Assembly (NCBI RefSeq): GCF_000735525.1
Contig: NZ_JMPR01000004.1
Location: 62,001 to 126,000, forward strand
Length of the DNA: 64,000 nt
DNA from: Tatumella ptyseos ATCC 33301
Lineage (GTDB): Bacteria > Pseudomonadota > Gammaproteobacteria > Enterobacterales > Enterobacteriaceae
Direction: 5' to 3'
The notes under the pieces: generated by a model
Told to the model about the DNA's origin: nothing
Databases searched by the model: none
What the model saw: the letters and a program-made list of their open reading frames with translations, nothing else
Translations under genes and position numbers: made by a program
Shown here: in pieces, positions 29,287-37,675 of the stretch
Position numbering within the stretch: the first letter of the stretch is position 1
Layout of the letters: every line of letters starts with the position of its first letter

Positions 29287-30612
29287 CTAGAGAAAAATTT
29301 CAGCAATGACAGCAGAACCAACGAAAGTACCCAGGTTAGACATTAAGGATACTAAAATTATCCGCCAACCAAGCTTCCTGAACTCAGCTAAATCTCGTGC
29401 TATTGATAAACCGGCCAAAGTTAACATTGGTGTTATGATAAACAATGTACTTATACTTCCGGTAAATGATAAAATATATTTTTCCCATGGGCACCATGGC
29501 GAAGTAATCAACATTGCAATTAAAGAAACTATGCAAACAGATGGGATTTTTCCTCTTAATAAGAAATACATACAATCCCCGATCATTGAAATAATTACCA
29601 GAAGTAAACACCCCACAACCATTGTCAATGATACCTGATGTGATCCGATAAACCCTGAAAGTAAGGACAGAACCGCTGTCATGCCCCAGGCCAGTATTTT
29701 CCATCTCCATGGCAGTTTAGTGTTTCCCTGCAGGAGATTATCACTTAACTGGCTACTCTTTTCATCTATACGGCTAGTCCGCCCTAATATAGGCTCAAGA
29801 AATTTATAGGTGAAAATAGCGAGCGGCAATGAAATAAATAGAGTAAAATATGTCCCGAAAGTACTGGTTATGAGATTAGATGCTGCAGCCAGTGCCATAA
29901 TATCTTGAGCACTTTTCGCATCTAATTGTGCTGCAATTGTTCCTGAAGCAGCAGCCATCATACTTCCTGAACCCACTCCGGACGCCATGGCAAGGGATCG
30001 GGGGTCGAATAAGTGCAGGCCGGTCATAACACCTGCCACAATTGAAATAAAAACAGAACCTAGTAAAGTGCCTGTAATATATTCAGCCATCACTCCTCTA
30101 CCTTCAGGAGAGTTCATCCCATATCTTTCACTAATAATTGCTAAATTAGGTTCACGCCCGACAGAGAAGGTTGCTCCAATTGCCTCCCGTTTGATACCCA
30201 ACAATAAAGCTAATGGCATCCCAAGTATGATAGTCCCCAGAAAATGACCAACTTCCTGAAATAAAAGAGCCCATCCTGCTGAAATGATCACAGGAATTTC
30301 CTGCCCTACTACCAATCCGAGTTTGGCCGTAAAAAAAAGTAATGCTGGCTGTAATAATTCAGATGCCAGATTTTGGTGCTCTGTTCTGATAAATAAAGGA
30401 TATTTAAATTTGTTACCTGCAATTCCAATCAATGCACCTGCGATCAGAGCCCAAATCATAGGGAGGAGCATGAATTTAATACTAAGAATATTAAAAACAA
30501 CAGGACCTATGAATTCAGAGATAACAAGAACCACAACTGCCCAACAAAAAAGAACAAGTGAAGTTGAAAAATGCTTAGAAGAATTTAATCCACCACAAAC
30601 CAAATGAGTCAT
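29287..30612 (-). CDS. DUF3100 family polytopic membrane protein (putative transporter)
   Basis: This 441-residue protein has about 11 hydrophobic helices. The DUF3100 core is visible: GKLGLVVGQEI-like segment, EVGHFLGTIILGMPLALLLG near residue 137, FSVGREPNLAIISERYG near 170, and ASGVGSGSMMAAASGTIAAQ near 234. The family is uncharacterised but is often found beside amidohydrolases. Here it is the last gene downstream of an M20D amidohydrolase operon (306-bp gap) and faces a second M20 enzyme. It is the most likely substrate carrier for that cluster, by context only. Confidence 0.78.
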   Translation of the reverse strand: MTHLVCGGLNSSKHFSTSLVLFCWAVVVLVISEFIGPVVFNILSIKFMLLPMIWALIAGALIGIAGNKFKYPLFIRTEHQNLASELLQPALLFFTAKLGLVVGQEIPVIISAGWALLFQEVGHFLGTIILGMPLALLLGIKREAIGATFSVGREPNLAIISERYGMNSPEGRGVMAEYITGTLLGSVFISIVAGVMTGLHLFDPRSLAMASGVGSGSMMAAASGTIAAQLDAKSAQDIMALAAASNLITSTFGTYFTLFISLPLAIFTYKFLEPILGRTSRIDEKSSQLSDNLLQGNTKLPWRWKILAWGMTAVLSLLSGFIGSHQVSLTMVVGCLLLVIISMIGDCMYFLLRGKIPSVCIVSLIAMLITSPWCPWEKYILSFTGSISTLFIITPMLTLAGLSIARDLAEFRKLGWRIILVSLMSNLGTFVGSAVIAEIFL

Positions 30613-30918
30613 TTACTCCCCCCCGACCTAGGTCGTCGCGTTATATTCGTAGCGTACGTTAATAAGATTTAACGTTTATAAAAGCTACGTGAGAGGATAA
30701 TAAATAACAATCAAACCAGGAAATTCGTTTGTTGCCAAAATCAGAACACAAGTAAAACCATAAGGTAATATTATAAATAAAATAAAAAAGAGGGTTCCAT
30801 CCCTGACCAAATCACCTTTCTTACGCAGAAATACAAAAATGAACGGAGTTAATTTTGTTTTTATGTTTTAGCATGGCATTTATTAAAGACATAAACACTC
30901 ATACATAAGAATAAAGTC
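30613..30918. other. AT-rich intergenic region, no gene
   Basis: 306 bp, strongly AT-rich except for a short GC patch (CCCCGACCTAGGTCG near 30620). No convincing reading frame is seen. It may hold a separate promoter for the DUF3100 gene. Confidence 0.45.
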
Positions 30919-32082
30919 TTATAATTTACTGAGAAGATTACTTACCAGTGCCTGCCAGATAGCAATACCATCTTCTATAATATTATCGTTAAAATCATAA
31001 TACGGGCTGTGCAATGGATGATGAGTGCTCGCATCTTCTTCCCGGGCTCCTAACCAAAAATAAGCCCCTTTACAGCTCTCCAGCATGTAAGAGAAATCTT
31101 CAGAGGCCATAGATGGATGTATATTCCAGCGAACCCGAGACTCACCACGCGCCATGATCACCGCTTTACGGACGTTATCTGCTTCTTTGCTGTGATTAAG
31201 TGTTACGGGATACCCCCGGGTAAAACAGAAATGCGTACTGACCTCTCCTTGTTTTTCTACTGAAGCTACTGTTTTACTTATTAAATTTTCAATCACTTCA
31301 CGCGTTTCTGGTTGCAGGCATCGTACCGTGCCACGGAGGACAACCTTCTCAGGTAATATATTGTATGCATCCCCGGCATGTATCTGAGTAATACTCAGCA
31401 CGGCATTTGATAACGGCGATAACTGGCGCGAAACAATCGTATTCAACCGCAGAACCAGCTCAGCTGCAACCAATATGCTATCTGTCCCGCACTCAGGCAT
31501 CGCTGCATGGCATCCCTTACCTGTGATTGTTATATCGAAGGTATCCAGCGAAGCCATCATCGCGCCTTCATTGATGCCGGCATAACCGACATCGAGACCT
31601 GGCCAGTTATGCAAACTATAGATGCTGTCCATCGGGAAGTCAGTAAACAGACCATCGTCAATCATCGCTTTCGCCCCGGCAAGCCCTTCTTCCGCTGGCT
31701 GGAAAATAAAATATAGCGTGCCATGAAAATCCAGCGTTTCACTCAACAATTTTGCGGTAGCCAGTAATATGGCCGTATGTCCATCATGACCACACGCATG
31801 CATACATCCTGGCGTCAGGGAGCGATGAGAAATACTCCCTAACTCGTCAAGGGGCAGGGCATCAATATCAGCCCTGAGACCCACGGATGGCCCCTGACCA
31901 TGACGAAGCGTACCTACAACACCGGTCCCCCCTATCCCGACCTTCACTTCCAGACCAAAACTTTTCAGTAACTCAGCAATTCTTGCTGATGTCCGGTATT
32001 CCTCATAGGCAAGTTCAGGGTTAGCATGAAATTCATGTCTCCAGGAAATTGCCTCGGCAATAAGTTCTGTGGGGATTGTCAT
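30919..32082 (-). CDS. M20D amidohydrolase (hippurate/N-acyl-amino-acid hydrolase type)
   Basis: This 387-residue amidohydrolase resembles HipO/AbgB/SndA-type enzymes that remove acyl groups from amino acids. It has RADIDALPLDE, the metal motif GCMHACGHDGHTA, FQPAEEG (catalytic Glu) and SMASEDFSYML. It starts 4 bp after the aldehyde dehydrogenase stop, so it is the distal member of a five-gene operon. A fellow member encodes a serine-acetyltransferase-like enzyme, so an acetylation/deacetylation cycle on an amino-acid derivative is conceivable. Confidence 0.88.
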   Translation of the reverse strand: MTIPTELIAEAISWRHEFHANPELAYEEYRTSARIAELLKSFGLEVKVGIGGTGVVGTLRHGQGPSVGLRADIDALPLDELGSISHRSLTPGCMHACGHDGHTAILLATAKLLSETLDFHGTLYFIFQPAEEGLAGAKAMIDDGLFTDFPMDSIYSLHNWPGLDVGYAGINEGAMMASLDTFDITITGKGCHAAMPECGTDSILVAAELVLRLNTIVSRQLSPLSNAVLSITQIHAGDAYNILPEKVVLRGTVRCLQPETREVIENLISKTVASVEKQGEVSTHFCFTRGYPVTLNHSKEADNVRKAVIMARGESRVRWNIHPSMASEDFSYMLESCKGAYFWLGAREEDASTHHPLHSPYYDFNDNIIEDGIAIWQALVSNLLSKL

Positions 32083-32086
32083 GGGT

Positions 32087-33604
32087 TTATTTCTCCTGTG
32101 CCCCGTAGCCGAAATTAACCAGTGGGTTTTCGGCAGTTTCTACCCAAACACTTTTAACCTCACTATACTCCCGTAAGGCTTCAAGCCCGGAAGAACGCCC
32201 GTATCCACTCTCGCCGTATCCTCCGAAAGGTGAACTGACATTGATAGTTTTATAACCGTTAATCCAGAAAGTCCCTGCTTTAATTTGCTTCGCAACACGA
32301 TGAGCCCGACCGACATCCTTCGTCCATACAGCCCCGGCCAGACCAAAACGGCTTTCGTTAGCGATTCGGATAGCATCGGCTTCATCCTTAAAAGGGATTG
32401 CAACAACGACTGGCCCAAAAATTTCTTCCTGTGCGACATACATGTCATTGTGCCCTGTCAGAATCGTTGGATTAATATAGAATCCCTCAGAGTCCGGTAC
32501 CGGAACAGTAAATTCTCCGGCAACTACAGCGCCTTCATTTTTGGCTTTATTAAGCATATTACAGACATGCTTATATTGCTTTTCGTTATTAATCGGGCCA
32601 ATCTGAGTCTCAGAGTCTTCCGGATTACCGACTTTAAATTTTGCAGAGGCTGTCGCCATATCTGCTACAAACATATGATAAATATTTTCCTGGATAAGTA
32701 ACCGGGAGCCGGAAACACAACTCTGTCCTGCCCCACCAAAAATGGCTCCCTGGGCTCCGCGCAATGCTTTATCCCAATCTGCATCATCAAAAATAATATT
32801 GGCCGATTTCCCCCCTAGTTCGAGCACCGCAGGAATACAGCGTTGCGCTGCGGCTACAGCAATATGACGTCCGGTAGCAGGAGAACCGACAAAGACAACC
32901 TTACGGATAGGCGCTTTTGCAATGAGTGACTGGCCTATAGTATGTCCATATCCTGCAACAATATTGACCAGGCCTTTTGGTGCGCCAGCCCTTTCGATCA
33001 GAATGCCCAGTACCAAAGAGGTTAAACATGTGAGCTCTGACGGCTTAAGGATCACCGCATTCCCTGCAGCAATTGCAGGTGCTATCTGCCAGCCCGCTGT
33101 AAACACAGGAGCGTTCCAGGGAGTGATTTGCAGAACCGTCCCCAGAGGTTCATAAGTGACATAATTAAGATGTGTGGTAGGTACAGGAATCACTTCTCCA
33201 TGGAGTTTATCTGTCCAGCCGGCATAATATTCAAACATCTCTGCGACTTTCTGTACTTCACCGATAGCATCCCTGACCGGCTTGTTTGAAGCAATGGCTT
33301 CAATTTCAGCGATATTGGCAGCTTCCTTACGAACCTCCGCTCCAATCTGATACATTATCCGCCCCCGGGCCTGAGCGGTCAGCGCCCACCAGGCGGTACC
33401 GGCATTTTTTGTGGCATCAGCGAGTTGAGGGATTAATGCTTCATCTGCATCACGGTATGAGTAAAGTTCACTACCATCATGCGCTTTCCGGACTCTGATT
33501 ATTTCACCGTTACCACGAATAAATTGACCACCCACTAAACTGGCAACACCGCATTCTGCTGGTAAGTAATAGGCAAGTAGTTTCTGAAGTCTTTCATTAT
33601 TCAT
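32087..33604 (-). CDS. NAD(P)-dependent aldehyde dehydrogenase (betaine-aldehyde-DH-like)
   Basis: This 505-residue ALDH-superfamily enzyme has the catalytic Cys in GGAGQSCVSGSRLL, the general-base Glu in VLELGGKSANIIF, and the Rossmann region FVGSPATGRHIA. Also present are LQITPWNAP near residue 155 and EEIFGPVVV near 390. ATG 33604 gives family length and starts 4 bp after the dehydrogenase gene upstream; longer in-frame readings overlap that gene. It oxidises a semialdehyde or aldehyde to the acid, probably formed by the upstream 3-hydroxyacid dehydrogenase. Substrate not assigned. Confidence 0.9.
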   Translation of the reverse strand: MNNERLQKLLAYYLPAECGVASLVGGQFIRGNGEIIRVRKAHDGSELYSYRDADEALIPQLADATKNAGTAWWALTAQARGRIMYQIGAEVRKEAANIAEIEAIASNKPVRDAIGEVQKVAEMFEYYAGWTDKLHGEVIPVPTTHLNYVTYEPLGTVLQITPWNAPVFTAGWQIAPAIAAGNAVILKPSELTCLTSLVLGILIERAGAPKGLVNIVAGYGHTIGQSLIAKAPIRKVVFVGSPATGRHIAVAAAQRCIPAVLELGGKSANIIFDDADWDKALRGAQGAIFGGAGQSCVSGSRLLIQENIYHMFVADMATASAKFKVGNPEDSETQIGPINNEKQYKHVCNMLNKAKNEGAVVAGEFTVPVPDSEGFYINPTILTGHNDMYVAQEEIFGPVVVAIPFKDEADAIRIANESRFGLAGAVWTKDVGRAHRVAKQIKAGTFWINGYKTINVSSPFGGYGESGYGRSSGLEALREYSEVKSVWVETAENPLVNFGYGAQEK

Positions 33605-33608
33605 TAGG

Positions 33609-34499
33609 TTATTCTCCACGGGAAAATAGACTTTCGTCTGTTTGGGTGACGATATAATTGAAGTCTTCATTATCCGGAATAGTGGCAATACTTTTATGCC
33701 ATTGCTGACCGACAAAAGAAGATAGCGGTAAATGAAGGTCTAACTGTTCAGCCAGCGTGTTTGCCAGCCCGACATCTTTACGCATCAACGCCATTGTGAA
33801 TCCTGAATTATAAGCTTTATTCAGGATCCATTTTTCAAACGATACTTTGCTGACCGAACTACTCCCCGAACCGGCATTGATACCGTTCAACACTTTTTGC
33901 GGATCGACCCCGGCTTTTGCTGCCATCGAGAGGGCTTCTGCCGTAGCAATAAGATGAGTCGCACAAAGCAAATTATTGGCAATTTTTGCAACATTACCTG
34001 CCCCGCAACTGCCAATATGAATTTGAGTACTGCTCATTGCCTTTAAAACCGGCATAATTTTAGTCAGTTGTTCTTCTTCTGCCCCAATAACCATTGCCAT
34101 CGTTCCGGCGGCCGCACCTGCCGGACCGCCGGAGACAGGCGCATCAACGAACCCTATCCCTTTTTCTTTGAGGCAGGAGGCTACCCGCCGACTGACTTCC
34201 GGGGTAGAAGTCGTTGTGTCGATGACAATTAAGCCTGGCTGACCATAAGTGCCAATCCCGCCATCCTTCAGACAAACAGCTTCAACATGCTCAGATTTAG
34301 GTAAGGAAAGGATGACAATACTGACTTGTTTTAATAATGTTTCACAGCTATCAACACAAGAAACCCCCTTCTCCTGCAGACGGCCTCTTGCCTGTTCAGA
34401 TAGATCGTAACCAATGACAGAAAAACCTTTTTTATGCAGTGTGGATGCCATACCTGCACCCATATTACCTAATCCAATGACGCCGGTATTTTCGGACAT
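33609..34499 (-). CDS. 3-hydroxyisobutyrate dehydrogenase family oxidoreductase
   Basis: This 296-residue beta-hydroxyacid dehydrogenase has GVIGLGNMGAGMASTL at the N-terminus (Rossmann), DAPVSGGPAGAAAGTMAMV near residue 120 and the catalytic lysine in GAGNVAKIANNLL near 168. Relatives oxidise 3-hydroxyisobutyrate, tartronate semialdehyde or sulfolactaldehyde-like compounds. It lies between a glyoxalase-like gene (12-bp gap) and an ALDH (4-bp gap). Dehydrogenase and ALDH may act in sequence on a hydroxyacid or aldehyde. Confidence 0.88.
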   Translation of the reverse strand: MSENTGVIGLGNMGAGMASTLHKKGFSVIGYDLSEQARGRLQEKGVSCVDSCETLLKQVSIVILSLPKSEHVEAVCLKDGGIGTYGQPGLIVIDTTTSTPEVSRRVASCLKEKGIGFVDAPVSGGPAGAAAGTMAMVIGAEEEQLTKIMPVLKAMSSTQIHIGSCGAGNVAKIANNLLCATHLIATAEALSMAAKAGVDPQKVLNGINAGSGSSSVSKVSFEKWILNKAYNSGFTMALMRKDVGLANTLAEQLDLHLPLSSFVGQQWHKSIATIPDNEDFNYIVTQTDESLFSRGE

Positions 34500-34511
34500 A
34501 ATTCCCCCTGT

Positions 34512-35402
34512 TTATAAATATTCATGAAATTCGAAAATGACATTACCTGTCCATTCCGGAGCAACCACGATGCTGCCATTAACCGTCGCGAAGGGTATAT
34601 TTTGTAACGTCAATATCTCCTTAAGCACATCGGGTGTTTTCGTGCTCATAGAGATAGCTATCCCGTGAGGCTCATTAGATTTTCCGGAAGGTAAGGGAAT
34701 GCCCGGGTAGTAATGTTCTACTGTCGCTGCATTCATCGCACGAAGAATTCCGCATCCGGTATCAGCAGTCAGAACCCCGTCATCTAAAGTGACGCGGTCT
34801 CCGTAAATAGCCCGCCACCGCCCGGACAGCTCGGAAGGTTCTGCCAGGTAGGTCACTGCCGTGATGCCATTGACGCCATTCGGGTGGTTCTGCCAGCCAG
34901 GTACCCATATAAGTTCAGGTCTATGTTGCTGACAGATAAAGTTTGAGGCATCCGGCAACTCTGGATCGACAAACAGTCCCAGCGAAACCACTGCTTCATC
35001 AGGAGTCCCGTCCGGAAGAGTCATTTTGCGTCGAAAATCGATCCTCCCTTGCCCTTTTAATCCCTGATTGCGGAGAAATTCATCATCGGCGTTGGCATTT
35101 TTACTATGTAGAGCAACAAGATAAATTCCTTCCTGATCCCGGGAGAGGAAAGAGTCCAGCTGGCGTCCGAAACAAAATCCATCAACCGCATTCGTTCCGA
35201 ATTTAGCAGGGTCATCAACACCGATAAGTTCAATAAAATTATCCGGAAACATCATAAGCGATGTCACCGTACCCCATGGGTGATAACTGACGGGAGAAGG
35301 TGCAAATCCCATTTTCATATACCCTTCAAGCGCACTCGCATGGTCTTTGACGGTAACCAAAGGATGATCGATACCGAAACGTTTCTGGTTCGGGGCTGTC
35401 AT
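34512..35402 (-). CDS. VOC superfamily glyoxalase-like protein
   Basis: This 296-residue protein fits the glyoxalase-like (Glyoxalase_3) domain. It starts GIDHPLVTVKDHASALEGYMKMGF and has SLMMFPDNFIELIGVDD, then a second vicinal-oxygen-chelate half from about residue 160 (PELIWVPGWQNHPNGVNGI). Possible metal residues are His14 and Glu57 and a C-terminal Glu. The reaction is unknown; such proteins act as isomerases, dioxygenases or lyases. Its start overlaps the stop of the upstream acetyltransferase gene (ATGA), indicating tight coupling. Confidence 0.78.
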   Translation of the reverse strand: MTAPNQKRFGIDHPLVTVKDHASALEGYMKMGFAPSPVSYHPWGTVTSLMMFPDNFIELIGVDDPAKFGTNAVDGFCFGRQLDSFLSRDQEGIYLVALHSKNANADDEFLRNQGLKGQGRIDFRRKMTLPDGTPDEAVVSLGLFVDPELPDASNFICQQHRPELIWVPGWQNHPNGVNGITAVTYLAEPSELSGRWRAIYGDRVTLDDGVLTADTGCGILRAMNAATVEHYYPGIPLPSGKSNEPHGIAISMSTKTPDVLKEILTLQNIPFATVNGSIVVAPEWTGNVIFEFHEYL

Positions 35403-36172
35403 GAGAATTCCTTATTTTTAACTGTCTTTGATGTAAGAGTATTCAGCTCATCCGGGACTGCTCCCAGCACTTTACCGGGACACCCGGCGACAATAACTTT
35501 TGCGGGAACCGTTTTCGTGACGACTGCATTTGCAGCAACTATCGCGCCTTCTCCGATTTCAATGTTGCCCAGCACCGACGCGCCAGCACATAGCAAAGCG
35601 CCCCTTCTTATTTTTGGATGCCTGTCACCTGCTTCTCTGAGCGTGCTGCCCAAAGTAACACCATGCCAGATGCTGACATCATCTTCGACGATGGCCGTTT
35701 CACCGATCACAATCCCTATCCCATGGTCAATAAATAACCCGGCGCCTAAGACTGCGGCAGGATGAATATCAATATTCATTTGCAAGGCAATCCAACTCTG
35801 TACCAAAGCTGCGCTACGAATATCCCCTGTCAGATAAATACAGTGAGAAATACGTTGTGCTGCCGCTGCGATTATTCCACGGGAAGTTAATAACCCGGTT
35901 AATTCATCCGGACATGCAGGATTAACGGTAACTAATTTTAAAATATCTTTTTCAGTGGCCTGGTAAATTGAAGGGTTTGCAGCGAGAACTTCTGAGAACC
36001 AGCTTTCAATATCAATCTGACGAACTTGTTTACCCAAATTTTCTGCTACATGGAATGCCAGAGCATCATTGAAATCGTCAAAATCGAGAATGTAAGAATT
36101 GAGGTAATCAGACAGTCGTGGATTAATGCTTAACATTCCTACAGCTTGTTCCCGAATTAAATCCCATAACAT
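35399..36172 (-). CDS. Serine O-acetyltransferase-like protein (CysE family)
   Basis: This 257-residue protein has an N-terminal helical SATase domain (LWDLIREQAVGMLSINPRL) and a left-handed beta-helix hexapeptide domain. The active-site His segments are present: IDIHPAAVLGAGLFIDHGIG and SIWHGVTLG. It lacks the long C-terminal tail expected for tight CysK binding and feedback control in housekeeping CysE. As first gene of a catabolic operon, it is probably a dedicated acetyltransferase for serine or a related amino acid rather than the biosynthetic enzyme. This is an inference. Confidence 0.83.
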   Translation of the reverse strand: MLWDLIREQAVGMLSINPRLSDYLNSYILDFDDFNDALAFHVAENLGKQVRQIDIESWFSEVLAANPSIYQATEKDILKLVTVNPACPDELTGLLTSRGIIAAAAQRISHCIYLTGDIRSAALVQSWIALQMNIDIHPAAVLGAGLFIDHGIGIVIGETAIVEDDVSIWHGVTLGSTLREAGDRHPKIRRGALLCAGASVLGNIEIGEGAIVAANAVVTKTVPAKVIVAGCPGKVLGAVPDELNTLTSKTVKNKEFS

Positions 36173-36239
36173 ATCATCAAACCTCTCAGATAAAAGTTAA
36201 CCACACTATAGACTTCAGTGTTAATTTCATACAATATTC

Positions 36240-36257
36240 ACAAATTCTATAATTTGT
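36240..36257. promoter_or_regulatory. Candidate LysR operator in divergent promoter
   Basis: The perfect inverted repeat ACAAATT-CTAT-AATTTGT lies 32 bp before the LysR ATG and 68 bp before the acetyltransferase ATG. This is the expected place for autoregulated LysR-type control. Confidence 0.65.
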
Positions 36258-36288
36258 TGCGTTTAAGGCAACACAGATAAGGGGTGTT

Positions 36289-37188
36289 ATGAGCGGAATC
36301 AATGACCACAGAATTAAATACTTGTTCGAAGCTGTCAGGCTTAAAAGTGTGAGAGCAGCGGCTGACTATCTGAACGTAGCGCCATCGGCAGTTAGCCGCC
36401 AAATCTCACAATTGGAACAGGAGTTATTTACACCATTAATCGAACGACATCGCAGAGGAATAAACCCGACAGAGGCGGGAGAAAGGCTATTAGAATATCA
36501 TCATCAGCATGTTGCACAGCAGGAATTGCTACTGGATTCATTACAATCATTGCGCGGGCTACACTCCGGAAGCATTACACTGGCGATTGGAGAGGGATAT
36601 ATCGACAGTGTATCTACCATAATCTCTGCATTTTCGTGCCGCTATCCTGGTATACGTATTCAGGTTGAAGTCTGCGGAAGTAATGAGGTTATCCGGGCTA
36701 TCGCAGAAGATGAAGCCCATATCGGTATTCTCTTTAACCCCGCTCGCGATACAAAGCTCCGCTCTCACCAATCATTTATCCATCCGTTATGCGTTATCGC
36801 GCATCCTGAACATCCGATAGCATCTGTAAATGAACGGATTGAAATGCATACCCTGACACAATACAGAATTGCACTGACAAGGGTTTCACATGGTATCCGG
36901 CAGATAGTCACTGTCGTTGAGGAAGACACTGGTATTAGTCTTGATCCGACCCTGGTATGTAATAACCTTATGTTGCTGAAAACCTATGCCAGAGATGGCG
37001 GGCTCACCCTGTTACCCAGCTTTATGGTCGAAAAAGAAGTGGCGGATAAACAACTTGTTGCATTGCCATTACATCATAACTTTTTCTCCGCAACGGAAAC
37101 CCACATTGTCACGCGACTCGGACGACAGTTGGGGAGTGGTGTAAACAAATTACTGCAACAGATACTCAGCACGCTGTTCAAGGGATGA
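36289..37188 (+). CDS. LysR-family transcriptional regulator
   Basis: This 299-residue LTTR has a winged helix-turn-helix at residues 8-65 (RLKSVRAAADYLNVAPSAVSRQISQLEQEL) and a periplasmic-binding-like effector domain from about residue 95. It is transcribed divergently from the five-gene catabolic operon and shares a 116-bp promoter region containing a palindrome. It is therefore the likely activator, responding to the pathway substrate or an intermediate. Confidence 0.9.
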   Translation: MSGINDHRIKYLFEAVRLKSVRAAADYLNVAPSAVSRQISQLEQELFTPLIERHRRGINPTEAGERLLEYHHQHVAQQELLLDSLQSLRGLHSGSITLAIGEGYIDSVSTIISAFSCRYPGIRIQVEVCGSNEVIRAIAEDEAHIGILFNPARDTKLRSHQSFIHPLCVIAHPEHPIASVNERIEMHTLTQYRIALTRVSHGIRQIVTVVEEDTGISLDPTLVCNNLMLLKTYARDGGLTLLPSFMVEKEVADKQLVALPLHHNFFSATETHIVTRLGRQLGSGVNKLLQQILSTLFKG

Positions 37189-37190
37189 CT

Positions 37191-37217
37191 CTTACCCATG
37201 CCAGGCCAAGGGGTAAG
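37191..37217 (+). terminator. Weak hairpin after lysR-type gene
   Basis: A 7-bp stem CTTACCC/GGGTAAG starts 3 bp after the stop codon, with no T-tract. Confidence 0.35.
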
Positions 37218-37675
37218 GTGCGTTCTGATTATAGCAACAATAATCTGAATAGAAACTATCACGGAATATCCGAACACATGGTATCCTTCACTTACATTAT
37301 AATTAAATATAAACACCCTCTATTTAAAATAAAGGGTGCGAATGCGTTTAAATAAAATAAAAAATATAAAGATGATGCACCAAAATAAACTATAAATCAC
37401 CATTTAAGTGCAATATAAAAAGTTATCAGACATAAAACAAAACCAAAGAAAACAAATAAACCACCCTCAGTTAAACTTTAAGAAAAACAAAAAACCTTAG
37501 AACTCAATAAGTAGACACAAAATAACACAACCACCTTGGCGTTAATTACTTATATTACTAACCAATTAATCATACCTGGCTTATATCTTGCTTTAGAAAC
37601 CCCCTGTCAGTAACTGATACCTTACTTATATAAAACACATTGACTCAATAACCGATAAGCAGGAGATGTATTTCT
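37218..37675. other. AT-rich promoter region upstream of permease, no gene
   Basis: About 460 bp, extremely A/T-rich with A-tracts spaced along it (37310-37560), probably curved DNA and a target for H-NS-type silencing. No convincing open frame is seen. AGGAGA at 37661-37666 is the RBS of the following permease. Confidence 0.5.
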
